DNA of 24,182 bases from a virus. Positions 5,416 to 12,698 of this stretch are shown in pieces. The notes below the pieces were generated by a model that made no database searches, was not told where the DNA came from, and worked only from the letters and a program-made list of their open reading frames with translations. The translations under genes were made by a program, and so were the position numbers. The stretch lies in the IMG/VR virus record IMGVR_UViG_3300029915_000144, positions 1 through 24,182 of that record. One strand, written 5' to 3'. The stretch's first letter is position 1. The number at the start of each line of letters is the position of its first letter.

Positions 5416-5492
5416 GGCGCGGTAGTCCAACGGCAGGAGACGAATGCCTTAGAAGCATTACAGTGTGGGTTCGAATCCCTCCCGCGCCACCA
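5416..5492 (+). tRNA. tRNA with anticodon UAG, formally Leu (CUA)
   Basis: A clear cloverleaf: acceptor GGCGCGG/CCGCGCC, anticodon stem AATGC/GCATT with loop CTTAGAA (anticodon UAG at 5450-5452), T-loop TTCGAAT with GTGGG/CCCTC, and encoded CCA at 5490-5492. The anticodon reads CUA leucine codons, but the variable loop is only 5 nt (ACAGT), whereas bacterial tRNA-Leu has a long variable arm. Charging identity is therefore uncertain. Confidence 0.85.
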
Positions 5493-5518
5493 ATTCATAA
5501 TTTTCAACGGGAGTAATC

Positions 5519-5710
5519 ATGAAAAATAAGGCGAAGTTGAAGGTTCTGTGTAAGGAACTGTATTATCAGTTTCCCGTCAGGAACATCGTCGTGGAGGCTG
5601 TTGAAGACCATATCCATGTGAAGGTTCGTTTTTCCGACTGGAAGAATATTGGACAGAAGCCTGCCTCCTACTGTGGGGTTCCCATTGATTATTTTGTTTT
5701 AGAAGATTGA
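5519..5710 (+). CDS. Hypothetical protein (63 aa)
   Basis: A 63-aa protein with a basic N-terminus (MKNKAKLKVLCKELYY) and an alternating strand pattern (RNIVVEAVEDHIHVKVRF), ending YFVLED. No family recognised. GGGAG about 7 nt upstream of ATG 5519 is a good ribosome-binding site. It is the first gene after the tRNA pair and overlaps the next frame's possible TTG start, suggesting a short operon reaching 6370. Confidence 0.65.
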   Translation: MKNKAKLKVLCKELYYQFPVRNIVVEAVEDHIHVKVRFSDWKNIGQKPASYCGVPIDYFVLED

Positions 5711-5715
5711 ATCTG

Positions 5716-6045
5716 ATGAACACAACATCAAAACAAGACGAACTTTTCGACGCACTGTCGTCAGAAATCAGTTGTCTATTGACGGAAAGAGATGAACTTG
5801 AGTTCAAACTTGGACCACTCGCATATTCATCCGAGATATCTGGTATGTCTTGGTCTGGGTTCAATGTTATCGGAGATAAGAAGAGTATTAACGAAGTTAA
5901 ACGAATATTACATCGTTCCGCGCAACTGGAAGAGTTTCAGAAGTCATTTGATGACAGAGTTGCATCCATAGAGAGAGAACGGGACGAGGCGAGGGCTGAT
6001 ACTCAGAAGTTGTTCGACGCGATGGATGAATATGGAAGCACATGA
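5716..6045 (+). CDS. Hypothetical coiled-coil protein (about 109 aa)
   Basis: An acidic protein starting MNTTSKQDELFDALSSEISC. Its C-terminal third (EEFQKSFDDRVASIERERDE and beyond) is strongly helical and heptad-like, so a coiled coil is likely. ATG 5716 is used; an in-frame TTG at 5707 overlapping the preceding TGA would add three residues and cannot be excluded because neither start has a strong ribosome-binding site. Function unknown; it lies between two other small genes of the same style. Confidence 0.62.
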   Translation: MNTTSKQDELFDALSSEISCLLTERDELEFKLGPLAYSSEISGMSWSGFNVIGDKKSINEVKRILHRSAQLEEFQKSFDDRVASIERERDEARADTQKLFDAMDEYGST

Positions 6046-6046
6046 T

Positions 6047-6370
6047 ATGAGCGGTATTCTTGAAGAATTAGCCAGAAAACTTACAAACATGGAGTGCTTT
6101 CCATGTGATTCTGATAATGACACGTCTGTTGACTGCGGCAAGCAGTACAGCGCCATCCTCTCTGCCCTTAAATCCGCCAAGACCACGGCTGCGGAGGATA
6201 TGCGGGAGGAATGTGCTTATTTTGCCGAAAATTCATCGTTTGAATTTGATATAGACATTTGGATGAACAGCACGAAAAAGGAAATGACGGCACTTATGGC
6301 CACCGCTATCGCCGCTGGTCAACGCTCCATACCGATTGACAACCTTTTAGAAGTTCCAAAAAACACTTGA
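6047..6370 (+). CDS. Hypothetical protein (107 aa)
   Basis: The reading frame starts at ATG 6047 (MSGILEELARKLTNMECFPC), with GGAAG 8 nt upstream, one base after the previous stop; an in-frame ATG at 6026 has poorer context. The layout resembles the phage small proteins in which an N-terminal helix is followed by an AEDMREECAYFAE-type helix and a short C-terminal AIAAGQRSIPID segment. No biochemical role is known. Its TGA stop is embedded in the -35 box of the promoter for the next operon. Confidence 0.68.
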   Translation: MSGILEELARKLTNMECFPCDSDNDTSVDCGKQYSAILSALKSAKTTAAEDMREECAYFAENSSFEFDIDIWMNSTKKEMTALMATAIAAGQRSIPIDNLLEVPKNT

Positions 6371-6395
6371 CACTTCTAAAAATGTAGGGCATAAT
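6367..6395 (+). promoter_or_regulatory. Plus-strand sigma70-like promoter
   Basis: TTGACA (6367-6372), exact 17-bp spacer, CATAAT (6390-6395). It is positioned 28 nt before the start codon at 6424. The -35 box includes the stop codon of the preceding gene (TGA 6368-6370). Confidence 0.85.
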
Positions 6396-6423
6396 GGTCC
6401 CTTAAAAGTCGAAAGGGGAAGTT

Positions 6424-6588
6424 ATGGCCAAGAATCGTGTGATTTACAGCATCAAAGACGAGAAGAATCGTTTGGTGGAGAAGGTTAAGGTTCTCGATGA
6501 TGTACAATCGGCCTGCACCTTTTTTCAAAGCATTAAGCATTTATCGGTCACCAAGCCGATCATCGAAGAGGTAAATATAATTGGTTGA
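6424..6588 (+). CDS. Small hypothetical protein (54 aa)
   Basis: ATG 6424, preceded by AGGGGA at good spacing, opens a 54-aa frame (MAKNRVIYSIKDEKNRLVEK ... EEVNIIG) ending at TGA 6588. It is a basic small protein with one or two predicted strands and a helix; no family recognised. It is the first gene behind the 6367-6395 promoter, and the following gene starts at TTG 6581 within its end. Confidence 0.7.
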   Translation: MAKNRVIYSIKDEKNRLVEKVKVLDDVQSACTFFQSIKHLSVTKPIIEEVNIIG

Positions 6589-6895
6589 AGTAGTTAAGGC
6601 GCTGAAGGACATCTTTTTAGGCAAGGTCGAGAAGGATGATGAGCCGAGAACAAGCGGGATCACAATAAGTTCCCTAGAAAGGTTTCTCGATAATTACAAG
6701 ACCATTTTTGACGACCTTAGAAATGAAAATTCAGATGTTGAGTACCACGTCCTGCTAGGAAGAGTTTTCGATCTTCAACTTGAAATTCCGTACAGCTATT
6801 ACAAGCAACTCGGCTGGGAAGACCCAAAATTTTTATCGGCAATCGTGGCGTCAACATCGTTTTTCATGGAAGCCCGTAACAAGAAGGAGGATTGA
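6581..6895 (+). CDS. Hypothetical protein (104 aa)
   Basis: A 104-aa acidic, mostly helical protein, beginning MVEVVKALKDIFLGKVEKDD. The TTG start at 6581 has GAGG 9 nt upstream and overlaps the previous gene by 8 nt, the same arrangement as other gene pairs here. The central region (YHVLLGRVFDLQLEIPYSYY) shows no known motif. It ends one base before the next gene's ATG, so the three genes from 6424 to 7133 behave as one operon. Confidence 0.68.
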   Translation: MVEVVKALKDIFLGKVEKDDEPRTSGITISSLERFLDNYKTIFDDLRNENSDVEYHVLLGRVFDLQLEIPYSYYKQLGWEDPKFLSAIVASTSFFMEARNKKED

Positions 6896-6896
6896 G

Positions 6897-7133
6897 ATGG
6901 CCGAAATCATCCAGTTTGCCGACTATAAAAAGAAGGGTAAGATCGATATGATAGTGCCTTTTAATAGAAACGTCAGTTTCTTTACCATGGTTCAGGAGAC
7001 CCTGAGCCAAGAAGACTATTTAGAATTTCTAGAGGCCTCGCTGGATGCCCAAAGGTATCAAGAGGTTGATCAAGAAATTCGTGACCTTGTGGATGCATTC
7101 TACGATGTCAAACAACCATTTGTCAGTGCTTGA
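6897..7133 (+). CDS. Hypothetical protein (78 aa)
   Basis: A 78-aa protein starting MAEIIQFADYKKKGKIDMIV. Start 6897 is fixed by a strong AAGGAGG; the longer open frame to 6780 lies inside the preceding gene. The N-terminal IIQFADYKKK motif (short hydrophobic strand followed by lysines) is common in small phage proteins of unknown function. The C-terminal 45 residues are acidic and helical. The stop TGA is embedded in the TTGACA of the next candidate promoter. Confidence 0.7.
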   Translation: MAEIIQFADYKKKGKIDMIVPFNRNVSFFTMVQETLSQEDYLEFLEASLDAQRYQEVDQEIRDLVDAFYDVKQPFVSA

Positions 7134-7158
7134 CAAATCTGAAGAATCGGAATAGGTT
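7130..7158 (+). promoter_or_regulatory. Candidate plus-strand promoter for the HTH gene
   Basis: TTGACA (7130-7135), 17-bp spacer and a poor -10 hexamer TAGGTT (7153-7158). The -35 again overlaps a gene stop (TGA 7131-7133). The weak -10 suggests activator dependence or a false match. Confidence 0.45.
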
Positions 7159-7186
7159 CGGTTCTAAATTTAGGAGAAAAATAAAT

Positions 7187-7354
7187 ATGAGTAAGAAGTT
7201 GTCGCCAATTGAGATTCGTGATCGTAAGGTTCTACGGGCTCTTGATCGTGGTCTGTCATATCGTCAGATCGAAACCAAGATCGGTGTTCCGAAGTCTACC
7301 GCGTTTGATATCTCAGTCCGTTACGGCGCTACCTCGGTTAACGTAGCCTACTGA
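7187..7354 (+). CDS. Small helix-turn-helix DNA-binding protein (55 aa)
   Basis: A 55-aa basic protein beginning MSKKLSPIEIRDRKVLRALD. Residues from about 16 to 45 (ALDRGLSYRQIETKIGVPKS then TAFDISVRYGA) form a classic helix-turn-helix of the resolvase/sigma region 4 type, with the G-x-S-Y-R-Q-I-x-x-x-x-G-V-P-K-S-T signature. It is therefore a likely sequence-specific regulator, perhaps of phage gene timing. AGGAG with 10-nt spacing supports ATG 7187; an in-frame TTG at 7130 would lie inside the promoter. It stands alone behind its own candidate promoter. Confidence 0.75.
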   Translation: MSKKLSPIEIRDRKVLRALDRGLSYRQIETKIGVPKSTAFDISVRYGATSVNVAY

Positions 7355-7380
7355 TTTCTATCCCCGTATAAGGTCCAATA

Positions 7381-7539
7381 ATGTTTAATAATTTTTCTGA
7401 AGACAAGCCTAAGCCTCGCCTACAAGAAGTTGAAATAAAGGACTTGCAAAAGGACGAGGTTCAGGGCAAGAGAAACCCAAAGAAGAAAGACAAGGACTAT
7501 CAAAAGAAATATGGGGATAGAGAGGATAATTGGAATTAA
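7381..7539 (+). CDS. Small highly charged hypothetical protein (52 aa)
   Basis: ATG 7381 with AAGG upstream opens a 52-aa frame, MFNNFSEDKPKPRLQEVEIK and then KDLQKDEVQGKRNPKKKDKD, ending at TAA 7539. It is rich in Lys, Asp and Glu, lacks hydrophobic segments and is probably disordered. It may be an accessory factor of a nucleic-acid complex, but nothing specific is visible. It is the last gene before the non-coding structured region. Confidence 0.62.
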   Translation: MFNNFSEDKPKPRLQEVEIKDLQKDEVQGKRNPKKKDKDYQKKYGDREDNWN

Positions 7540-7559
7540 AGAGGCCGGTGTTTTTCTTA

Positions 7560-7707
7560 TCACTTCTTATTCATCCTCAATGTGGCGAGTATAAAAAAAA
7601 GAAGTGACGTTTCCTAGTTTAGAGTAAAAACTAGGTGGTGGAGGCGCTAGGTGCAAAACTAGCTCCCTAATGGGGATTGGGAAGTACATCTCCCAATCCC
7701 CTTTTTT
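7560..7707 (+). ncRNA. Candidate structured small RNA between two coding blocks
   Basis: No ORF covers 7540-7723. The stretch folds into four successive helices: TCACTTCTT/AAGAAGTGA (7560-7568 with 7599-7607), CCTAGTTT/AAACTAGG (7613-7620 with 7628-7635), GCTAG/CTAGC (7646-7650 with 7659-7663), and an 11-bp terminator hairpin. The motif AAACTAG occurs twice (7628 and 7656), allowing alternative pairings. No convincing promoter was found inside the gap, so it may be processed from the upstream transcript or be a leader element of the deformylase gene. Confidence 0.45.
7672..7707 (+). terminator. Rho-independent terminator
   Basis: An 11-bp perfect stem, GGGGATTGGGA (7672-7682) with TCCCAATCCCC (7691-7701), with an 8-nt loop is followed by six T residues (7702-7707). 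It sits just ahead of the deformylase ribosome-binding site and separates the early-style small-gene block from the polymerase operon. Confidence 0.93.
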
Positions 7708-7723
7708 ATTTTAGGAGAATTAA

Positions 7724-8254
7724 TTGAAATTAGAATATGGTTCACACCACAAGCTGCTGGTTCCCGGTCAGCCATGGGACTTTGAAAATCCTCCGTATGA
7801 CGTTATTGATCTAGCCGAGAGCATGGTAGAATTCATGCAAAATGAGAAGGGTTTAGGGTTGGCCTATAACCAGCTTAATCTTCCCGGCAGCTTCAACGTC
7901 TTCTGTATGCAGGGATCACCAGAAAATTTCTTCCTCATTAATCCGCGCCTCGTCTATCAGTCTGCGGAAAAGATCGAGCTAGATGAATCATGTCTCTCGT
8001 TTCCCGGTCTGATCTTTCCCATTACACGCGCGAGACACGTCAAGGTGCGGTTTCAAGGTCCAGATCAAAAGACCTATACCAAGACCTTCGTGGACCTGAC
8101 GGCGCGAGTCGTGCAACACGAGATGGATCACCTTGCTGGTCGTCCTTTCTGGAATAGTCTTTCTAAATTACAGTTTGACAGATATGTGAAGAAGGCCTAT
8201 AAGAATGCCTATAAGAAGCCTCGGTCCTTCCCGGATATCACATACAAGGGATAA
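7724..8254 (+). CDS. def: Peptide deformylase
   Basis: A 176-aa protein with the three deformylase motifs: GLGLAYNQ (43-50; canonical GxGLAAxQ), ESCLSFPG (88-95; canonical EGCLS) with metal ligand C90, and QHEMDHLAG (131-139) with H132, catalytic E133 and H136. It removes the N-formyl group from nascent proteins; phage-encoded versions are known in marine T4-like phages. Length matches bacterial enzymes (about 170 aa), though the C-terminal tail (KKAYKNAYKKPRSF) is unusually basic. The TTG start at 7724 has AGGAG 7 nt upstream. It follows the terminator directly and leads into the polymerase operon. Confidence 0.93.
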   Translation: MKLEYGSHHKLLVPGQPWDFENPPYDVIDLAESMVEFMQNEKGLGLAYNQLNLPGSFNVFCMQGSPENFFLINPRLVYQSAEKIELDESCLSFPGLIFPITRARHVKVRFQGPDQKTYTKTFVDLTARVVQHEMDHLAGRPFWNSLSKLQFDRYVKKAYKNAYKKPRSFPDITYKG

Positions 8255-8256
8255 TC

Positions 8257-8490
8257 ATGAAGATTGTTGGAATCACCGAGCAGAATAGGTTCGTTCTCTC
8301 AGGCATCTTTAAATTCTTTGAAACCTACGGTCTTCCGCTTGACATGATTGCGGAAGAGTTGTTGAAAAAAAACTACGTCATCGCGTGGGATCAGTTCCGC
8401 GATGACGCCTCTCTGGCTGGTCTTTCTGAAAAGAAAATCCAGCTAAGAATTGATGAAGTTTTAAATTTATATAAAAGGGCTCTCTATTGA
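8257..8490 (+). CDS. Hypothetical protein (77 aa)
   Basis: A 77-aa mostly helical protein, beginning MKIVGITEQNRFVLSGIFKF. AAGGGA sits ahead of ATG 8257, which follows the deformylase stop by 2 nt; its own stop overlaps the TTG of the polymerase gene as TTGA. The constant association with the polymerase start suggests co-regulation. The sequence shows an LPLDMIAEELLKKN helix and a C-terminal IDEVLNLYKRALY helix; no known family. Confidence 0.7.
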   Translation: MKIVGITEQNRFVLSGIFKFFETYGLPLDMIAEELLKKNYVIAWDQFRDDASLAGLSEKKIQLRIDEVLNLYKRALY

Positions 8491-10985
8491 AATTCTTCAC
8501 AAATGTTAAGCGCAAGGGTGGATTGCTGCTCGTGCGTGGCTACAACGACGGTCAGCCATATACTGAGAAGGTGGAATATCAGCCTTATCTTTTCACGCCG
8601 ACCAGCCGCGAGTCGGTATATAAGACGATCCATGGTCAGGCCGTCGAGAAGAGGGAATTTTCCTCCATCTCGGAGGCCTATCAGTTTATACAACGTTATG
8701 AGGGTGTCGAGGGTCATAAAATCTATGGCCTGACCGATTACCAGTATGTCTATCTTTATGATAACTTTAAAGAGGGTTTCGAGTACGATTTCAACCTTCT
8801 AAACATCATATCCATCGATATCGAGACGGATTCCTCAAGCGGCTTTCCTAATATTGATACCGCCGACAAGGAGATTACCGCCATCACGCTGGTCAACAAG
8901 GGCCAGACAATTTCCTTTGGATATTATGACTATGCCTCGATTAAGGGCCGTCTGTATGTCAAATGTCAAGATGAGGAAGAGCTACTTAAGCAGTTTCTAA
9001 AGTTCTGGAATCAGCCGGAATGGTTGCCGGATATCGTCACAGGCTGGAATATTGAGTTCTTTGATATTCCCTATCTAATTAATAGAATTAAGCGGGTTTT
9101 GTCGGAGCGGCAGGCCAAGTGCATGTCGCCGTTCGGGATCATCGAAGATCGTAATGTACGTTGGAAGAATGGTAAAGAATTCAAGACCTACCAGATTGGT
9201 GGGTTATCGATTATCGACTATATGGCTGCATATAAAAAATTCTCCATGGGAGAGAAGGAAAGCTACAGCCTGAACTTCATCGCCCTCGTGGAGTTGAAGG
9301 AGCAGAAGCTTGATTATTCCGTATACAAGACCCTTGATCGGCTCTACAAGGAAAACTTCAAGCTGTTCATGGATTATAACATCCATGATGCCCTGCTGGT
9401 CGAGAAGCTTGAAAAGAAGCTTCATTATATCGCCCAGATGGTGTCGATTGCCTACGTTCAACGGGTGAATTTCGAGGATACGGTTTCCACGGTCAAGCCT
9501 TGGGATGTTATCATTCATAATTATCTGATGGACAAGAAAATCGTCGTCCCTCCGATGGAAATGTCTGAGTCCACGCAGACCATCGTAGGAGGCTATGTGA
9601 AGGAGCCTGTTCCCGGCCTATACGAATGGGTAGCCTCGGTGGACTTTACGTCCCTGTATCCTTCTCTGGCGATGCAATACAACATCTCGCCTGACAGCTA
9701 CCATGGCATGTTGGATTTCCGCCCCTCGCTGACTGAAATCATGTTCGAAGACATCTCGGATTTCACCAAGGAATTGGTCGAGCGTGATCTGTGCATGGCA
9801 CCGAATGGTTGCCTTTACCGCCGCGCCGAGCGTGGTTTCTTTCCCACCATCCTGAAAAAATTCTTCGATGGACGAAAGATTTATAAGAAGCAGATGATCA
9901 AGGCGAAGCAGGAGTATGAGAATGATCCCGACAATGAAGAAAAGGGAAATCTTTATGCCGCGCTGAATAACCTTCAGAATGCCTACAAGCTGATTGGCAA
10001 CTCAGGATATGGAGCCTTCCTGAACAAATATTTCCGTTGGTTTGCTGCCTATCTGGGGGAGAGCATCACGCTGTCGGGCCAAATGACGACGCTGTTCATC
10101 ACCGACAAGGTTGATAAAAAATTGAACACCTTGTTTGGAACAAAAGACGAAAATTACGTGATTTATTCGGATACAGACAGTGCCTATATCCGGCTCGATC
10201 CCGTCGTCAAGAAGCTGGGTCTGACCGATCAGAAGGAAATTCTTGACGTTCTGATTAAGGTTATGCAGGGAACCGTGGTTCCTTTCATTAACGACTCATG
10301 TAAAATCCTTGGTGAGAAGTTGAATGTTTTTGAGGTCACCACCGAAGTCAAGCTTGAAAAAATTTGTGACAAGGTGATCTTCAAGGGCAAGAAGCGTTAC
10401 GTCCTGAACGTCCTTTATGACGAAGGCGTCTTCATGACCCATCCTGAGATTAAGGTGACGGGCATGGAGACCGTTCGATCCAACACGCCGATCATGTCGC
10501 GGGACCGGCTGAAGGAATGCTTCAAGATCATCATGAACAAGGACAACGAGGCGTTGTGGAAGCTGGTAGCCGAATTCCGTAAGGACTTCGACAAGCTTTC
10601 ATTCGAGGAAATCGGCAAGCCTTCCGGCGTCAATGGACTTGAAAAGTATTATGATCCGAAGACCCTTTACAAGAAGGGAACACCGGCCCAAGTCAAGGCC
10701 TCGCTGGTCTTCAACAAGGTGATCAAGGATTATGGTCTGGAAGACAAATATGAGCCGATCCTTGATCACGACAAGGTGAAGATGTGTTATCTTGTCGCGG
10801 AAAATCCCTTTCATGAAGGTGCTATCGCAACAAAGGCCGAAATGCCGGAAATTCTTGACATTTCTAAATTCATCGACTATGATAGGCAATTCGAGGCAGT
10901 CTTTCTAAAACCATTGAAAGACTTGTGTGCGGTTATTGGATGGTCTGTCGAGAAGACAGATAATTTGGAGGATATTTTCGGATGA
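8487..10985 (+). CDS. 43: DNA polymerase, family B (T4 gp43-like) with 3'-5' exonuclease
   Basis: An 832-aa replicative polymerase, slightly shorter than T4 gp43 (898 aa) and uninterrupted by introns or inteins. Exonuclease motifs are intact: Exo I D111-x-E113 (IDIETD), Exo II TGWNIEFFDIP (185-195), Exo III Y297-x3-D301. Polymerase motifs are also intact: A, DFTSLYPS at 386-393; B, K501 to G509 (KLIGNSGYG); C, YSDTDS at 560-565 with D562 and D564. It copies phage DNA together with a clamp, which should be encoded outside this window. TTG at 8487 with AAGGG 9 nt upstream is the start. It overlaps the following gene by ATGA. Confidence 0.97.
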   Translation: MKFFTNVKRKGGLLLVRGYNDGQPYTEKVEYQPYLFTPTSRESVYKTIHGQAVEKREFSSISEAYQFIQRYEGVEGHKIYGLTDYQYVYLYDNFKEGFEYDFNLLNIISIDIETDSSSGFPNIDTADKEITAITLVNKGQTISFGYYDYASIKGRLYVKCQDEEELLKQFLKFWNQPEWLPDIVTGWNIEFFDIPYLINRIKRVLSERQAKCMSPFGIIEDRNVRWKNGKEFKTYQIGGLSIIDYMAAYKKFSMGEKESYSLNFIALVELKEQKLDYSVYKTLDRLYKENFKLFMDYNIHDALLVEKLEKKLHYIAQMVSIAYVQRVNFEDTVSTVKPWDVIIHNYLMDKKIVVPPMEMSESTQTIVGGYVKEPVPGLYEWVASVDFTSLYPSLAMQYNISPDSYHGMLDFRPSLTEIMFEDISDFTKELVERDLCMAPNGCLYRRAERGFFPTILKKFFDGRKIYKKQMIKAKQEYENDPDNEEKGNLYAALNNLQNAYKLIGNSGYGAFLNKYFRWFAAYLGESITLSGQMTTLFITDKVDKKLNTLFGTKDENYVIYSDTDSAYIRLDPVVKKLGLTDQKEILDVLIKVMQGTVVPFINDSCKILGEKLNVFEVTTEVKLEKICDKVIFKGKKRYVLNVLYDEGVFMTHPEIKVTGMETVRSNTPIMSRDRLKECFKIIMNKDNEALWKLVAEFRKDFDKLSFEEIGKPSGVNGLEKYYDPKTLYKKGTPAQVKASLVFNKVIKDYGLEDKYEPILDHDKVKMCYLVAENPFHEGAIATKAEMPEILDISKFIDYDRQFEAVFLKPLKDLCAVIGWSVEKTDNLEDIFG

Positions 10986-11311
10986 AAACAGAAAGAGTTT
11001 ATACATACACATTAGATAGTCAGATGTTGAAAAATTTTATGCCAATGCGGCTTGGATTTATTTTTGACGAAACAAAGTGCGTCGGAAAAACCTGCGTTGC
11101 GATGGATTCAAAAATTCGCGCGGGTAAGAGGTCTGTTTATAATCTGAATATTATAAGAGACAATCATTCGAATCCATTAACAATACGTTTTGGTAACGTT
11201 GTATACCCTTTGAAGATTATTAGATATTATGGAACTGTTGATACTACTGATTTAACTCCTGAAAGAGAAGTTGAAATAGAACAGGATTTGAGAATCTGCG
11301 GAGTGAAATGA
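10982..11311 (+). CDS. Hypothetical protein (109 aa)
   Basis: A 109-aa basic protein beginning MKTERVYTYTLDSQMLKNFM. The ATG overlaps the polymerase stop as ATGA and is preceded by GGAGG 10 nt upstream, so it is the translationally coupled next gene. Beta-type segments (LTIRFGNVVYPLKIIRYYG) dominate, with two cysteines (ETKCVGKTCVAMD) in the first half. Base composition is AT-richer than the polymerase gene, which may indicate a separate origin. No family recognised. Confidence 0.7.
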   Translation: MKTERVYTYTLDSQMLKNFMPMRLGFIFDETKCVGKTCVAMDSKIRAGKRSVYNLNIIRDNHSNPLTIRFGNVVYPLKIIRYYGTVDTTDLTPEREVEIEQDLRICGVK

Positions 11312-11664
11312 GAAATGTATTTGTCTTTGGTTCGAATCTGGCAGGGAGGCACGGCAAAGGAGCCGCCCTCTATGCCAAACAACATCATGGCGCTATCTAT
11401 GGTCAAGGATATGGATTACAAGGAACATCCTTCGCCATTCCAACCAAGGATACTCGTTTGATATCACTTCCTTTAAGAGTTATTGATTGTTATGTAGAAT
11501 TATTCATTACATTCGCGATAAATAACCCAGAACTGACGTTTGAGTTGACACCTATCGGGTGTGGTCTGGCTGGTTTTAAACCAGAAGATATTGCTCCATT
11601 ATTTAAGGATGCTCCCTCTAACGTCATCTTACCGATGGAGTTTAAAGAAATATTAAATGGATGA
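11308..11664 (+). CDS. Macro-domain-like phage protein (A1S_2505-type)
   Basis: A 118-aa protein with the landmarks of the A1S_2505 phage family: FVFGSNLAGRHGKGAA (5-20), GQGYGLQGTSFAIPTKD (32-48) and TPIGCGLAGFKPEDIAPLF (81-99). These Gly-rich loops resemble ADP-ribose-binding macro domains, so binding or removal of ADP-ribose or a related nucleotide is plausible. This would be of interest because bacteria use ADP-ribosylation and NAD-derived signals in phage defence; that role is inference. ATGA overlap couples it to the preceding gene. Confidence 0.75.
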   Translation: MRNVFVFGSNLAGRHGKGAALYAKQHHGAIYGQGYGLQGTSFAIPTKDTRLISLPLRVIDCYVELFITFAINNPELTFELTPIGCGLAGFKPEDIAPLFKDAPSNVILPMEFKEILNG

Positions 11665-11884
11665 TCTGAGTATGTCAGAAGATTATTATCTTCCCACGCC
11701 GACCCCCATGCAGGAATTTAAAGAAGTCATCAAGGATGATATTCCTTTATCCAAATTCATGGAGCGTGTTTCCAACAATTCCATATGTAAATATCATTAT
11801 GATGAGTGTGGTTATCTCCAACATATGATAATCACCATGAAAAATGAAGTTACCTACAGAAAAATTTTAAGGAGTACAAATTGA
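11657..11884 (+). CDS. Hypothetical protein (75 aa)
   Basis: A 75-aa protein with an acidic N-terminus (MDDLSMSEDYYLPTPTPMQE) and a more basic C-terminus (MKNEVTYRKILRSTN), plus HYDECGYLQHM around its middle. ATG 11657 overlaps the macro-like gene by 8 nt; an alternative ATG at 11672 is also possible and neither has a strong ribosome-binding site. No domain recognised. It shares a TTGA overlap with the next gene. Confidence 0.6.
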   Translation: MDDLSMSEDYYLPTPTPMQEFKEVIKDDIPLSKFMERVSNNSICKYHYDECGYLQHMIITMKNEVTYRKILRSTN

Positions 11885-12156
11885 GCGACGACGAAAAACT
11901 TGAAATATTCGACTATGGCTTCTCACTCATGTCTGAGGAAGAAGTCAAGAAGGCCGAGAAAGACCTGATTGATGAACAGAAAGACCAGCTTACCGAGACG
12001 CAGCGTAAGCTTCTAGGACTAAAGGCGATGATCTGGCCGTTATTCGAACGTCTCCGTCAAGACCCCCTGAAGCCCTATCTGTTTTGGCCGACCCGCGCGG
12101 AAAAGATTTCCGATCTGATGAACCGCGCCATCAAGTTTATCGAGGAAGAAAAATGA
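11881..12156 (+). CDS. Conserved T4-like phage hypothetical protein (91 aa)
   Basis: A 91-aa protein whose second half, ending in WPLFERLRQDPLKPYLFWPT followed by RAEKISDLMNRAIKF, matches a pattern seen in many T4-like phages (KAM-IWPLL-NL...PYI-WPNR). Function is not known. The first half is an acidic helix with EKDLIDEQKDQLTE. The TTG start at 11881 has AAGGAG 6 nt upstream and overlaps the previous stop. It is coupled to the next gene by ATGA. Confidence 0.75.
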   Translation: MSDDEKLEIFDYGFSLMSEEEVKKAEKDLIDEQKDQLTETQRKLLGLKAMIWPLFERLRQDPLKPYLFWPTRAEKISDLMNRAIKFIEEEK

Positions 12157-12698
12157 ATATTGATGATCTGATTAACGGTCCTGATCCACTTCTGGAGGAA
12201 CCTTCTGAGGAAGTCGAGCTACACAAGATCAAATTCAATATCGAACTTGATGGTAAGCAACAGAAGTCTTTAGATAATCTAATCGCCGTCATCAAGGACA
12301 TTGGTGACACGGAAGACGGAGAACTTCGCGCAGAAAAGAATCGAGATAATTATATCAAGTGCATCGAAATTCTTCTAGAAGTCAAACAGAATTTCCTCAA
12401 GGGAAATATGTATATGTTTATGACATCCGGCTTCGACGCCCTATCTGAAATTCCTTTTTTTGATCCTGATAGTCAGCAAGTAGTTAAGGTGACGATGAAG
12501 GATATTGAATTCACTTTCGAGGCGAAGGACGATGAGCCAATCCCCGAGGAAGAACTGAAGCAGATGGTAGAATTTATTTCCATTGAGCAGGAATTAATCA
12601 AAAAGAATAGGGAGAATATTAAGAATAAGAAGAAGCTTCCAACCGCCGAGGATATCAAGGCTGCACGAGCCAGATTAGAAGCGAAGGGATTCGTCTAA
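12153..12698 (+). CDS. Hypothetical protein (181 aa)
   Basis: A 181-aa acidic protein beginning MNIDDLINGPDPLLEEPSEE. The ATG overlaps the previous stop as ATGA, and GAGG lies 8 nt upstream. An in-frame upstream ATG at 12084 would lie inside the preceding gene. Helical, charged segments run throughout, with a basic C-terminus (KNKKKLPTAEDIKAARARLE). No family recognised with confidence, but its position just before the coil-containing protein and UvsX suggests a replication-associated or structural accessory role. The stop overlaps the next start as TAATA. Confidence 0.72.
   Translation: MNIDDLINGPDPLLEEPSEEVELHKIKFNIELDGKQQKSLDNLIAVIKDIGDTEDGELRAEKNRDNYIKCIEILLEVKQNFLKGNMYMFMTSGFDALSEIPFFDPDSQQVVKVTMKDIEFTFEAKDDEPIPEEELKQMVEFISIEQELIKKNRENIKNKKKLPTAEDIKAARARLEAKGFV

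Noticed and set aside
5450-5452. UAG anticodon as an amber suppressor
   Set aside because: An amber suppressor needs anticodon CUA; UAG pairs with CUA codons.
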